A stretch of DNA of 64,000 nucleotides from Paracoccaceae bacterium. Its GTDB lineage: Bacteria; Pseudomonadota; Alphaproteobacteria; Rhodobacterales; Rhodobacteraceae. Shown here piece after piece: positions 49,302 to 57,838 of this stretch. The stretch covers positions 62,001-126,000 of the forward strand of contig WGNF01000003.1 of the NCBI GenBank assembly GCA_016124615.1, in the 5' to 3' direction. Positions within the stretch are counted from its first letter, which is position 1, and the number at the start of each line of letters is the position of its first letter. The notes beneath the pieces were generated by a model. It saw only the letters and a list, made by a program, of their open reading frames with translations, ran no database searches and was not told the origin of the DNA. The position numbers and the translations under genes were made by a program.

Positions 49302-50246
49302 GTGCTGGACATTCTGACCGTTACCCTTAACCCGACGATCGACCTGTCGACCTCGGTCGCGGCGGTGGTGCCCGGCCCAAAACTGCGCTGCGCGGTGCCC
49401 GAAGTCGACCCCGGCGGCGGCGGCACCAACGTCGCGCGCGCCATCGCATTGCTGGGCGGGGCAAGCCGGGCGCTGGTCGCGGTCGCCGGATCGACCGGCG
49501 AGCGGCTGATCACGTTGCTGAATTCACAGGGCGTCGCGACCGTCGCCCTGCAGGGGCCGGGCGAGACGCGCCAGAGCCTTGCGGTGGTCGATCGCGCGAC
49601 GGGCGAGCAGTTCCGTTTCGTGCTGCCGGGGCCGGAATGGCACCCGACCGATGTCGACTATGCGCTGGCCTCGATCGCGGGCGCGGTGCACGAAGGCGGG
49701 CTGGTCGTGCTCAGCGGCAGCCAGCCGCCGGGGGTGCCGGTGGATTTTCCCGCCCGCCTCGCCGCCCGGCTGGAAGGCCGCGCCCGGCTGATCGTCGATA
49801 CCTCGGGCGCGCCGCTGCGCGAACTGGCGCGCGGCGCCGGGGCAACGCCCTGGCTGCTGCGGATGGATGACGAAGAGGCGGCGGAACTGGCGGGCTATCC
49901 GCTGCCGACGATCGCCGAAAGCGCGGCTTTCGCCGAGGAACTGGTGGCGCGCGGCGTGGCCGAGGTGGTGATCCTCGCCCGTGGCGCCGATGGCGCGGTG
50001 CTGGCCTCGGGCGCGGGGCGCCTGCATGCCCGGTCAGCCAAGGTGCGGGTGATCAGCAAGGTCGGCGCGGGTGACAGTTTCGTGGGCGCCTTCACCCTGT
50101 CGGTTGCGCGCGGCGAGGGGCTGGAAATGGCGCTGCGGCACGGCAACGCCGCCGCCTCGGCCGCGGTCACGACCGAGGCCACCAAGCTGTGCCGTCGCGA
50201 GGATGTCCAGCGGCTGCTGCCGGAATGCCTGGCGATGGCGGTCTGA
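49302..50246 (+). CDS. PfkB-family phosphofructokinase (1-phosphofructokinase / Pfk-2 type)
   Basis: 314 residues from GTG 49302 with AAGGAG 8 nt upstream. LTVTLNPTIDLSTSVAAVVP opens, DPGGGGTNVARAIALLGG is the substrate-binding glycine motif, and KVGAGDSFVGAFTLSVARG has the catalytic base in GAGDSF. The profile fits the hexose-phosphate branch of PfkB kinases, either fructose 1-phosphate kinase or Pfk-2 on fructose 6-phosphate. No fructose PTS genes are adjacent, so Pfk-2 is equally likely. Confidence 0.82.
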   Translation: MLDILTVTLNPTIDLSTSVAAVVPGPKLRCAVPEVDPGGGGTNVARAIALLGGASRALVAVAGSTGERLITLLNSQGVATVALQGPGETRQSLAVVDRATGEQFRFVLPGPEWHPTDVDYALASIAGAVHEGGLVVLSGSQPPGVPVDFPARLAARLEGRARLIVDTSGAPLRELARGAGATPWLLRMDDEEAAELAGYPLPTIAESAAFAEELVARGVAEVVILARGADGAVLASGAGRLHARSAKVRVISKVGAGDSFVGAFTLSVARGEGLEMALRHGNAAASAAVTTEATKLCRREDVQRLLPECLAMAV

Positions 50247-50280
50247 CGCCTTCGCAGCCGCCCCCCGCCTTCGCAGCCGC
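50247..50280 (+). repeat. Two 15-bp direct repeats immediately after the PfkB stop codon
   Basis: CGCCTTCGCAGCCGC occurs at 50247-50261 and again at 50266-50280, separated by CCCC. The first copy begins at the base following the TGA. No function is apparent. Confidence 0.8.
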
Positions 50281-50353
50281 AGCGTCACGGGACTTGCACG
50301 AGCGCGGGGCTTGGGGCAGAAACGGTGAAAGCATTCGGCAGAGGGACGACAGC

Positions 50354-50992
50354 ATGACGCTTTCAGTGACGGGCAGGGTTCTGGCGGAGCGTCTTGCCCC
50401 GCAGGCGGGAACGATGGCGACGCTGACGCGCGCGGCGCTGGTTGCTGCGGGCATCGTGCTGCTGGCGGTCGCGGCCAAGGTGCAGGTGCCGGCCTGGCCC
50501 TCGCCGGTGCCGGTGACGATGGGCACTTTCGCGGTGCTGGCGCTCGGCACCGCCTACGGGCCGCGTCTGGGGCTGCTGACGATCCTGGGCTACATGCTGA
50601 TCGGTGCGCTTGGCGCCGACGTGTTCGCAGGCTCGGCCTCGGTGCACGGGCTGGCCTACATGATGAGCTCGACCGGCGGCTATCTGGTCGGCTACGTGCT
50701 GGCGACGCTGGCGCTGGGGCTGGCGGCCCGCGCAGGCTGGGATCGTTCGGTGCTGAAGATGGCGGGCGCGATGCTGATCGGCAACGCGCTGATCTACATC
50801 CCCGGCGTGCTCTGGCTGCACCATGTCATCGTGGCGGGCGGCCTGTTCCACGCCGACAAATTCGCCACCGTCTGGGATCAGACGCTGGCCTGGGGCGTGA
50901 CACCCTACTTGATCGGCGACGCGATGAAACTGGCGCTGGCGGCGCTGCTGCTGCCGGGTCTGTGGAAACTCGTCGGCCGCCTGCGCGGCTGA
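50354..50992 (+). CDS. bioY: Biotin transporter BioY (ECF S component)
   Basis: 212 residues from ATG 50354. Six membrane segments; the BioY pattern includes VPAWPSPVPVTMGTFAVLAL near residue 45, YGPRLGLLTILGYMLIGALG and HGLAYMMSSTGGYLVGYVLA, and the last helix ends LIGDAMKLALAALLLPG. Takes up biotin with an ECF energising module or alone. Neither bioM/bioN nor biotin synthesis genes are next to it, and I see no BioR-type site before it. A terminator follows. Confidence 0.92.
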   Translation: MTLSVTGRVLAERLAPQAGTMATLTRAALVAAGIVLLAVAAKVQVPAWPSPVPVTMGTFAVLALGTAYGPRLGLLTILGYMLIGALGADVFAGSASVHGLAYMMSSTGGYLVGYVLATLALGLAARAGWDRSVLKMAGAMLIGNALIYIPGVLWLHHVIVAGGLFHADKFATVWDQTLAWGVTPYLIGDAMKLALAALLLPGLWKLVGRLRG

Positions 50993-51014
50993 TCACGGGG
51001 TCACGAACGGATGA

Positions 51015-51046
51015 GGGGGCGCGGCCGCAAGGCTCGCGCCCTTTTC
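51015..51046 (+). terminator. Terminator after bioY
   Basis: GGGCGCG (51017-51023) pairs with CGCGCCC (51035-51041), loop GCCGCAAGGCT, then TTTT. The convergent methyltransferase gene ends at 51051, so the hairpin may serve both strands. Confidence 0.6.
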
Positions 51047-51050
51047 CGTT

Positions 51051-51818
51051 TCAGGCCCGCGTCATCATGAACGCGCGCGTGCGGTAGGGGAATGTCACCC
51101 GCGCGGGGTCGGCAAGGTCGGGGAAGCGGGCGGGCAGGGCAGCGATCTGGGCCCGCACCTCGTCTTGCGCGGCGGCTGGCAGCGCGGCGATGAAGCTGAC
51201 CGACATGATCCTGTCGAGCACGACCGAGGCGAAAGGGCCGCTGTGGGCATGCTCGAACATCGCCTCCTCCATCGCGGAAAAGCGCGGGTCGGGGAAAGGC
51301 CCGCGCCAGGCGCCGGAGTGAAAGCGCGGCGCGTCGCCTTCGTGCGGGGCCATGATCGCGGTCAGGGCGGCAACCCAGGGCGTCTGCTCGTCGCGGACGT
51401 TCCAGATCAAGCCGAAGCGGCCGCCGGGCTTCAGCACGCGGGCGATCTCGGTCAATGCGGCGGCGGTGGCGAACCAGTGAAAGCTTTGCGCGCAGGTCAG
51501 CGCGTCGAGGCTGGCATCGGGCAACGGGATTGCCTGCGCGGTGCCCTCCAGCGCCATCACGCCGGGGAGGTCGGCGGCCAGCCGCGCCCGCATTGCGGCG
51601 ACCGGCTCTACCGCGATCACCCGGGCGCCGGTGGCGGCGAGGCGGGCGGTGAACTTGCCGGTGCCCGCGCCAAGGTCAAGCACGGTCGTGCCGGGGCCGA
51701 GGCCGAGCGGGCCGGTGAGCCAGCCAGCCAGTGCGGCAGGGTAGTCCGGCCGCCCGGCAGCATAGGCGCCCGAAGCGGTGGAGTAGCCTGCGGTGGCGGC
51801 GGGGTGAACTTCGGGCAT
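51051..51818 (-). CDS. Class I SAM-dependent methyltransferase (UbiE-like)
   Basis: 255 residues from ATG 51818 (MPEVHPAATAGYSTASGAYA); AGGAAA precedes it. SAM motif I TVLDLGAGTGKFTARLAATG, acidic end of strand 2 in VIAVEPVAAM, motif IV ALTCAQSFHWF, post-motif LKPGGRFGLIWNVRD. The YxxGRPDYP opening and the CAQSFHWF motif are typical of the Methyltransf_11 group related to small-molecule methyltransferases. Substrate unknown. Confidence 0.8.
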   Translation of the reverse strand: MPEVHPAATAGYSTASGAYAAGRPDYPAALAGWLTGPLGLGPGTTVLDLGAGTGKFTARLAATGARVIAVEPVAAMRARLAADLPGVMALEGTAQAIPLPDASLDALTCAQSFHWFATAAALTEIARVLKPGGRFGLIWNVRDEQTPWVAALTAIMAPHEGDAPRFHSGAWRGPFPDPRFSAMEEAMFEHAHSGPFASVVLDRIMSVSFIAALPAAAQDEVRAQIAALPARFPDLADPARVTFPYRTRAFMMTRA

Positions 51819-51837
51819 CAGCTTTCCTGTCGGCGGC

Positions 51838-51961
51838 GCCGGGGGGCCGTCTGCCCCCCCAGCCAGCCCACGGGGCTGGCGTTCTTTGCTGAAACGCCCC
51901 ACTGGGGCTTTTCCGGGCGCTCATCACCCCCGAGGATATTTGTGCCAATGCGAAAGGGAAA
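51838..51961 (+). repeat. Recurrent intergenic hairpin element, copy 3 (expanded)
   Basis: CCGGGGGG (51839-51846) with CCCCCC form the first hairpin, as in the other copies, but the tail ACCCCCGAGGATATTTGTGC, followed by CAATGCGAAAGGG, is separated from it by ~65 bp. The inserted part has two further hairpins (GCCAGC...GCTGGC and CGCCCCACTGGGGC). It lies between two minus-strand methyltransferase genes, 3' of rlmJ. Confidence 0.6.
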
Positions 51962-51967
51962 GAGAGT

Positions 51968-52753
51968 CTAGCTGCCGAAAAGCTGGCTCAGCCGCTTCGT
52001 CTCGTCGTCGATCCCCCAGGGGGCGTTGACGAGGAAGACGCCGCTGCCCTCCATCCGGTGGCCGTCGCGGGCGGGGCCGAAGCGGACCTCGTGCCGCAGT
52101 GCGCCGGGCAGGCCGGCGGCGCCAAGGGCGCGCAGCATGGCGTGATGGGCGCCGCTGGGCAGCAGCGGATACCACAGCATCAGCGTGCCGACGTTCCACT
52201 TGCGATGCACTGCGGCGATCAGGCCGGGCAGGGCGTCGTAGTCGTCCTTCACCTCATAGCTGGGGTCGATCAGCATCAGCCCGCGCCGCGGCGTGGGCGG
52301 CGTGCGCGACAGCGCCATCGCCAGGCCATCCTCGCGGTGGACGCGGGCGAGGCCGTAGAGGGCCATCGCCTCGGCCAAAGCGGCATGTTCACGCGGGTGC
52401 AACTCGGCCAGGTGCATGACGTCGCCGGGGCGCAGCGACAGCGCGGCGATCAGCGGCGAGCCGGGGTAGGCGGCGGCACCGTGCAGGGCGCGGGTCTGGG
52501 CCAGGTGGCGGGCATAGGGGTGATCGGGCGGGAACCAGCCCTGCGCCTCGGCCCGCCGGATACCCTCGGCGGCCTCGCTGGTCTTCAGCGCCTCGGGCGC
52601 GTCGAGCGCATAGAGGCCGCGCCCGGCGTGGGTTTCGAGATAGCTGAGCGGCTTGTCCTTCCGCGTCAGGTAGTCGAGCATCACCGACAAAAGCGCGTGC
52701 TTGTGCACGTCGGCGAGGTTCCCGGCGTGGTAGAGGTGCTGGTACGATAGCAT
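51968..52753 (-). CDS. rlmJ: 23S rRNA (adenine(2030)-N6)-methyltransferase RlmJ
   Basis: 261 residues starting MLSYQHLYHAGNLADVHKHA, the RlmJ N-terminus. SAM-binding THAGRGLYAL near residue 42 and catalytic LMLIDPSYEVKDDYD (D-P-S-Y-E form of the N6-adenine motif) near 165. Methylates A2030 of 23S rRNA. GGAG precedes the ATG. Confidence 0.93.
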   Translation of the reverse strand: MLSYQHLYHAGNLADVHKHALLSVMLDYLTRKDKPLSYLETHAGRGLYALDAPEALKTSEAAEGIRRAEAQGWFPPDHPYARHLAQTRALHGAAAYPGSPLIAALSLRPGDVMHLAELHPREHAALAEAMALYGLARVHREDGLAMALSRTPPTPRRGLMLIDPSYEVKDDYDALPGLIAAVHRKWNVGTLMLWYPLLPSGAHHAMLRALGAAGLPGALRHEVRFGPARDGHRMEGSGVFLVNAPWGIDDETKRLSQLFGS

Positions 52754-52807
52754 CCGCGTCTCCTTTGGGTGGCTCCGGTGTCGCGGTTTTGGCGGCGCTG
52801 CGCAAGA

Positions 52808-54010
52808 TCAGGCCTTGGGCCGCGCCCCCAGCGTCGGGATCGCGCGATGCGCCAGACCAAGGGCGGCAAGGCCCGCCGCCGCCAGCGCGGCCCCGGCCAG
52901 GAAGGTGGCGCCTGCGCCCGCCGTCTGCCAGAGCGCACCGGCCAGCGTGCTGGCGATCAGCAGCGCGACCCCGGTGATCAGGTTGAACACGCCATAGGCC
53001 GTGCCGCGCAGCCCGGCCGGGGCGATGTCGGCGACCAGCGTGGCCAGCAGCCCTTGCGACAGGCCGACATGCAGGCCCCAGAGCGCGACGCCAAGCGACA
53101 GCGCGGCAAGGCCGGTGCCAAGACCCAGCACCAGATCGGCGGCGATCAGCAGCGGAAAGGCGGCGGCCAGCACGCCGATGCGGCCCGCGCGGTCCGACAG
53201 CACGCCCGCGGGCCAGGCGGCGAGCGACGAGACCAGATTGACCCCGACCAGCGTCAGCGGCACCAGCGCCAGCGGCAACCCGACATCGCGCGCTTTCAGG
53301 ATCAGGAAGGCGTCGCTGAACTCTGCCAGCGTCAGCAGGCCCGCCACCCCGGTGACCAGCCAGTAGGCACGGCTGAGCCGCCCGAGTTCCGCCCGGCGCA
53401 GCGGAAAGCGCGCGGCGGCACGGGCGCTGCGGGCCGGTTCGGGCACCGCGACGATCAGCAGCGCGACGGCGGCGAAGGCGGGCAGCACCGCGACCCAGAA
53501 CACGGCGCGCAGGTTGCCCGCGAACAGCCACACCCCCGCCATCGCGCCCAGCGGGCCAAGGAAGGCCCCGGCTAGGTCGAGCGACTGGCGCAGCCCGAAG
53601 GCGGCGCCGCGCGCCTCGGGCGGGGCCAGATCGGCGATCATCGCGTCGCGCGGCGCCCCGCGCAGGCCCTTGCCGACACGGTCGAGAAAGCGCGCCGCCA
53701 CCACCCAGCCCAGCGTCGGCGCCAGCGGAAACACCGGCTTGGTCAGCGCGGCAAGGCCGTAGCCCAGCACCGCCAGCGCCTTGCGCCGCCCAAGCCAGTC
53801 CGACAGCGCGCCCGAGAAGACCTTGACGATCGCCGCCGTCGCCTGCGCCACGCCCTCGATCACCCCCACTGCCGCCATCGGCGCGCCCATGACGGTGACA
53901 AGGTAGACCGGCAGCAGCGCATAGGTCATCTCGGACGAGACATCCATCAGGAGCGACACGAACCCCAGCGCCAGAACGGCGCGCGGGACGGGGGCGGGGG
54001 CAGTGGGCAT
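52808..54010 (-). CDS. MFS transporter
   Basis: 400 residues from ATG 54010 (MPTAPAPVPRAVLALGFVSL). Twelve membrane segments. LMDVSSEMTYALLPVYLVTVMG, DWLGRRKALAVLGYGLAALT and DRVGKGLRGAPRDAMIADLAP are characteristic of a group of bacterial MFS permeases near the bicyclomycin/YajR-like clades. Substrate not evident. Located between rlmJ and the TPR gene on the same strand. Confidence 0.85.
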   Translation of the reverse strand: MPTAPAPVPRAVLALGFVSLLMDVSSEMTYALLPVYLVTVMGAPMAAVGVIEGVAQATAAIVKVFSGALSDWLGRRKALAVLGYGLAALTKPVFPLAPTLGWVVAARFLDRVGKGLRGAPRDAMIADLAPPEARGAAFGLRQSLDLAGAFLGPLGAMAGVWLFAGNLRAVFWVAVLPAFAAVALLIVAVPEPARSARAAARFPLRRAELGRLSRAYWLVTGVAGLLTLAEFSDAFLILKARDVGLPLALVPLTLVGVNLVSSLAAWPAGVLSDRAGRIGVLAAAFPLLIAADLVLGLGTGLAALSLGVALWGLHVGLSQGLLATLVADIAPAGLRGTAYGVFNLITGVALLIASTLAGALWQTAGAGATFLAGAALAAAGLAALGLAHRAIPTLGARPKA

Positions 54011-54075
54011 GGTGGCTCCTGCGGGTTCGGGGCAGTCTTGGCCGGAACCGGGGCCGGGCGCAACTGGGCGCGCAG

Positions 54076-56487
54076 TCAGGGCGCGGCGGGCAGCGCCTTC
54101 AGCGCGACGACGGCGGCGGGCAGTTCGGCAAAGCCGGGCGGGCAGTCGTTCGTCGCCGCTGTCAGCAGCGGCCGCGCGGCCTCGGGCGCGCTCTGCATCA
54201 GCTGCCATTCGGCGGTGTAGAACTGCGCCTCGCACAGCTGGCCGCGCGCGGTCACCGGGTCGGGATCTTGCGCCGCCGCCAGTACCGCCTCGGGCGTCAG
54301 CGTGCCGAGGTAGAGCGCCACCACCGGCGCGGGCCAGGCGGTCGTGTCATAGGCCGGGGCGTCCAGCGCCAGCCGGCTGGGCTGGTTCAGCCGGTGGGTG
54401 ACGATCTCGGTCCAGAGCCCGACATAGGGGTAGCTGGCGGAAATCGCCCGCGCGGCGCTCAGGTCGTCCAGCGCGCCGGGGTCGTCGCCGCTCGTCGTCC
54501 GCAGCGTGGCGCGCAGAAAATGCGGCCACATCGGGCCGGGGTCCGCCGCGATGGCGCTGGTGGCATCCCGCAACGCGAGGGCAGTGGCGCCCTGCGCCGA
54601 ACGGGCGCTGGCGCGCCCCGCCAGGGCGTCGCTGTTGGCGGGGTCGAGTTTCAGCGCGCGATCGAAATCGGCGATGGCGTGGTTGGGCACGCCGATGTCA
54701 AGGTAGACGCTGCCACGCTCGACGTAATAGGCGACCGTTGTCGGGGCCAGGTCGATTGCCTTGCCGCAACTCTCCAGCGCCAGCTCCAGATCGCCCCTGG
54801 TGCGGTAGAGCTTGCAGAGGTCGTAAGCTGGCTGTGGCCTCGTCGGGTCAATACGGGCGGCCTGCGTCAGATCGGCCAAGGCGGCGTCGAACTGGCTGCG
54901 CATCCGCTCGATCTCGCCGCGCGCCACATAGCCGTCGGTCGAGCCCGGATCGAGGGCGATCACCTTCGTCGCATCGGTCTGCGCGGCGTCAAGGTTGCCT
55001 TTCTCGATGTGGGCCAGCGTGCGCATCATCAGCAGCCGTTCGGCCTGAGGGTCAAGCGCCAGACCGGCGTCGAATTGCGCGATGGCGCGGTCCATGTCAC
55101 CGGCCTCGAAATAGGCAATGCCCAGATTGGAATAGGCAAGCGCGTCCTTGGGTGCCAACGCCAGCGCATCGGTGAGATCGGCGATGGCCCCGGCGTAATC
55201 CTTCCGGTCCAGCCGGATCGCGCCACGTTCGGCATTGGCGCCGGGCACCTTGGGGTCAAGCTTCAGGGCGGAATCGAAATCCGCCATCGCCTGATCCGGT
55301 TCGCCCTTGGCCTCATAGGCCAAGCCCCGGTTGACGTAGACTATCGCATCGGTCGGCTCGGCGGCGATGGCGCGGGTAAAGGCCGCGATGGCCGCATCGG
55401 TATCGTGCAGGCTTCTGTCGATCAGTCCAAGGCCGTTCAGCGCCTCGACGCTGCCGGGCGCAAGGGCCAGCGCCTTGTTGATATCGGCCAGTGCGCCGGT
55501 GGTGTCGTTCTGCGCCCGCCGCAGCATCGCGCGATGGGTGAACGCCGAGGCCATATGCGGATCGAGCGCCACCGCCATGTCAAGATCGCTGCGGGCGCGG
55601 GCCAGCTCGCCGTGCCTGCGCAACAGCTCGCCGCGGTTGTCATAGGCCAGCGCACTGGCGGGGGCCAGTTTCAGCGTGCTGTCGTAATCGGCCAGGGCGG
55701 CGTCGAAGTCGCCCGCCTCGGCCTCCATCCCGGCACGGTTGTTCAGCGCCATCGCGTTCTTCGGATCGAGGGTGATCGCGATGCTGTTGTCGACCCGCCC
55801 GCCGATAGTGTCGCCGCGCCGCAGCTTCAGCGCGCCACGGTTGCTGTAGGCCATCGAATTCTTCGGGTCGGCGGCGATGGCGCTGTTGAAGTCGGCCATC
55901 GCGTTGTCCTCGTCGCCCTTGGCGTTGTAGGCCTGCCCGCGGTTGGTGAAGGCGATCGAGTCCTTCGGCGTGATCTTCAGCGCAAGGGTATATTCGCGGA
56001 TCGACGCATCGTAGTCGCCGCTGTCATAGTCGAGCATGCCAAGGTTGAAATGCGCCCGCGTCGTGTCGGGCGCCATCGCGACGGCCTTGTTCAGATCGGC
56101 GCGCGCGGCGGCGGTGTCGTGTTGCAGGTATTCGGCATAGCCACGGTTGTTGTAGGCCGGTTCGCCCACGTCCATCCCGATCGCGCGGGTGTAGTCGGCG
56201 ATGGCGCCGGCCGTGTTGCCCGTCGTCAGCTCCACAGTGCCAAGGGCCAGCACGGCGGCGGCGCGCAGGCTCGACAGGGCGAAGGGAGAGCGGTCCACCG
56301 CAGTGCAGGCCGCTGCCGCCAGATCCGGCGCGGTATCGTCCGACCGGCAGGTTGCCAGCTTGCGGTGCAGCGCCAGGCTTTGCAGCAGGGCCAGCCCGCC
56401 AAGGCCAATGGCACCGATCACCGCCAGATTGATCAGCACCGTCCTGCCACTTGCCACAACCCGCACCCCCAAAAGGACATGGCCCAA
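54076..56487 (-). CDS. Large tetratricopeptide-repeat protein with N-terminal membrane anchor
   Basis: 803 residues. One hydrophobic segment at about 14-35 (TVLINLAVIGAIGLGGLALL) anchors the protein, then a cysteine-containing linker (LATCRSDDTAPD), and about sixteen 34-residue TPR units from residue 85 to 640. The repeats are very regular (e.g. KGEPDQAMADFDSALKLDPK). The last 150 residues are not TPR. Likely a periplasmic or membrane-bound scaffold; partner proteins are unknown. Between an MFS transporter and the hydrolase-OsmC gene. Confidence 0.85.
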   Translation of the reverse strand: MGHVLLGVRVVASGRTVLINLAVIGAIGLGGLALLQSLALHRKLATCRSDDTAPDLAAAACTAVDRSPFALSSLRAAAVLALGTVELTTGNTAGAIADYTRAIGMDVGEPAYNNRGYAEYLQHDTAAARADLNKAVAMAPDTTRAHFNLGMLDYDSGDYDASIREYTLALKITPKDSIAFTNRGQAYNAKGDEDNAMADFNSAIAADPKNSMAYSNRGALKLRRGDTIGGRVDNSIAITLDPKNAMALNNRAGMEAEAGDFDAALADYDSTLKLAPASALAYDNRGELLRRHGELARARSDLDMAVALDPHMASAFTHRAMLRRAQNDTTGALADINKALALAPGSVEALNGLGLIDRSLHDTDAAIAAFTRAIAAEPTDAIVYVNRGLAYEAKGEPDQAMADFDSALKLDPKVPGANAERGAIRLDRKDYAGAIADLTDALALAPKDALAYSNLGIAYFEAGDMDRAIAQFDAGLALDPQAERLLMMRTLAHIEKGNLDAAQTDATKVIALDPGSTDGYVARGEIERMRSQFDAALADLTQAARIDPTRPQPAYDLCKLYRTRGDLELALESCGKAIDLAPTTVAYYVERGSVYLDIGVPNHAIADFDRALKLDPANSDALAGRASARSAQGATALALRDATSAIAADPGPMWPHFLRATLRTTSGDDPGALDDLSAARAISASYPYVGLWTEIVTHRLNQPSRLALDAPAYDTTAWPAPVVALYLGTLTPEAVLAAAQDPDPVTARGQLCEAQFYTAEWQLMQSAPEAARPLLTAATNDCPPGFAELPAAVVALKALPAAP

Positions 56488-56529
56488 CCTGCCACGGCGG
56501 CGCGCGGCCGATGCTCACGTTGCCGTGAA

Positions 56530-57750
56530 CTACCCGGCGACCAGCACCGTGTCGATCTGCGACGAGGCGCTGAGCGTGCGATGCACCGGGCAGCGGTCGG
56601 CAACCTCGATCAGCTTCGCGCGCTGCGGCGCATCGAGCCTGCCCTCCAGCGTGACGCGGCGGGTGAAACGGTCGATCTTGTCGGTTTCGGTGCAATGCGC
56701 GCAGTCCTGCGCATGCACCTTGTCATGCGTCACTTCCACCATCACCTGCGCCAGCGGCCAGCCCTTGCGACGCGCATAGGTGCGGATGGTGATCGAGGTG
56801 CAGGCGCCCAGCCCCGCCGCCAGCAACTGATAGGGCGAGGGGCCGCGGTCGGTGCCGCCATAGGCCAGCGGTTCGTCGGCGGTCAGGTGATGGCGCGGGC
56901 CCAGCACCACATCCTGCTGAAAGCCGCGCGGGTCGACCTCGCTGATGCGGGTGATGCCTTCGGGCGCGCCGGGCGGCGGCGCGGGCGGGCGCAGGTCGAT
57001 ATAGCGCGCGGCCCAGGCGGCGATGACCTCGGCGGCGTATTCGGCATCGGCGGGGTCGCTGATCAGATGGTCGGCGGTGTCGAGGGTGACGAAGCTCTTG
57101 GGGTGTTTCGCGGCGGTGAAGATGCGGGTGGCGTTGTCGATCCCCACCACCGGGTCGCGCGGCGCGTGCATCACCAGAAGCGCCTTGTTCAGCTTGCTCA
57201 GGTCTTGCTGCATCTTGCCCGGCGCGATGTCGGCGATGAAGCGGTCATCGACGCGGAAATGCCGCCCGCCCATGTCGATGGTGGCCCAGCCACGATCGGT
57301 CGGCCGTTCCAGCGCGCCACCATAGTTGCCGTCGGCATGGACGGGGTCGAACGGCGCGCCCAGCGTCACCACCGCCTTGGCGCAATCGAGCCAGGGCGCC
57401 ATGCACAGGATCGCCGCCCCGCCCAACGAATGGCCGATCAGCAGCGAGGGCGGCATGCCGCGCGCGCTCAGTGCCAGCGCCGCGGCCATCAGGTCGGCGG
57501 CATTGGCGCTCAGCGTCGGGTTCTCGATCTCGCCGCCCGGATGGCCGAGGCCGGTGAAATCGAAACGGCAGACGGCGATGCCCAGTGCGGTCAGCCGTCG
57601 GGCGATGCGGCGCGCGGCGGGCACGTCCTTGCCGCAGGAAAAACAGTGGGCAAACAGCGCGGTGGCCAGATGTGGCCCCTCGGGCAGGTCCAGACGGGCG
57701 GCAAGCCGCAGGCCGTCACGGCCCTCGAAAGTCAGGCGTTCGGTTGGCAT
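56530..57750 (-). CDS. Alpha/beta hydrolase fused to OsmC-family domain
   Basis: 406 residues. The first ~250 form an alpha/beta hydrolase (nucleophile in LIGHSLGGAAI, acid in DPVVGIDNA, His in LDTADHLISDP). The last ~130 form an OsmC/Ohr-like domain with two redox cysteines (GLGACTSITIRTY and CPVHRTL). OsmC domains reduce organic hydroperoxides through the cysteine pair. This fusion is a known bacterial architecture. The enzyme may process a hydroperoxy-lipid or ester, but substrate is open. Confidence 0.88.
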   Translation of the reverse strand: MPTERLTFEGRDGLRLAARLDLPEGPHLATALFAHCFSCGKDVPAARRIARRLTALGIAVCRFDFTGLGHPGGEIENPTLSANAADLMAAALALSARGMPPSLLIGHSLGGAAILCMAPWLDCAKAVVTLGAPFDPVHADGNYGGALERPTDRGWATIDMGGRHFRVDDRFIADIAPGKMQQDLSKLNKALLVMHAPRDPVVGIDNATRIFTAAKHPKSFVTLDTADHLISDPADAEYAAEVIAAWAARYIDLRPPAPPPGAPEGITRISEVDPRGFQQDVVLGPRHHLTADEPLAYGGTDRGPSPYQLLAAGLGACTSITIRTYARRKGWPLAQVMVEVTHDKVHAQDCAHCTETDKIDRFTRRVTLEGRLDAPQRAKLIEVADRCPVHRTLSASSQIDTVLVAG

Positions 57751-57838
57751 GGTGGTCTCCCTTGGGCGGAAACCTGCCGATCACGGCGCCGCGCCGCAAC
57801 CCTGTGTCACCCTGCTGACAGCATGGTGACGAATTGTT

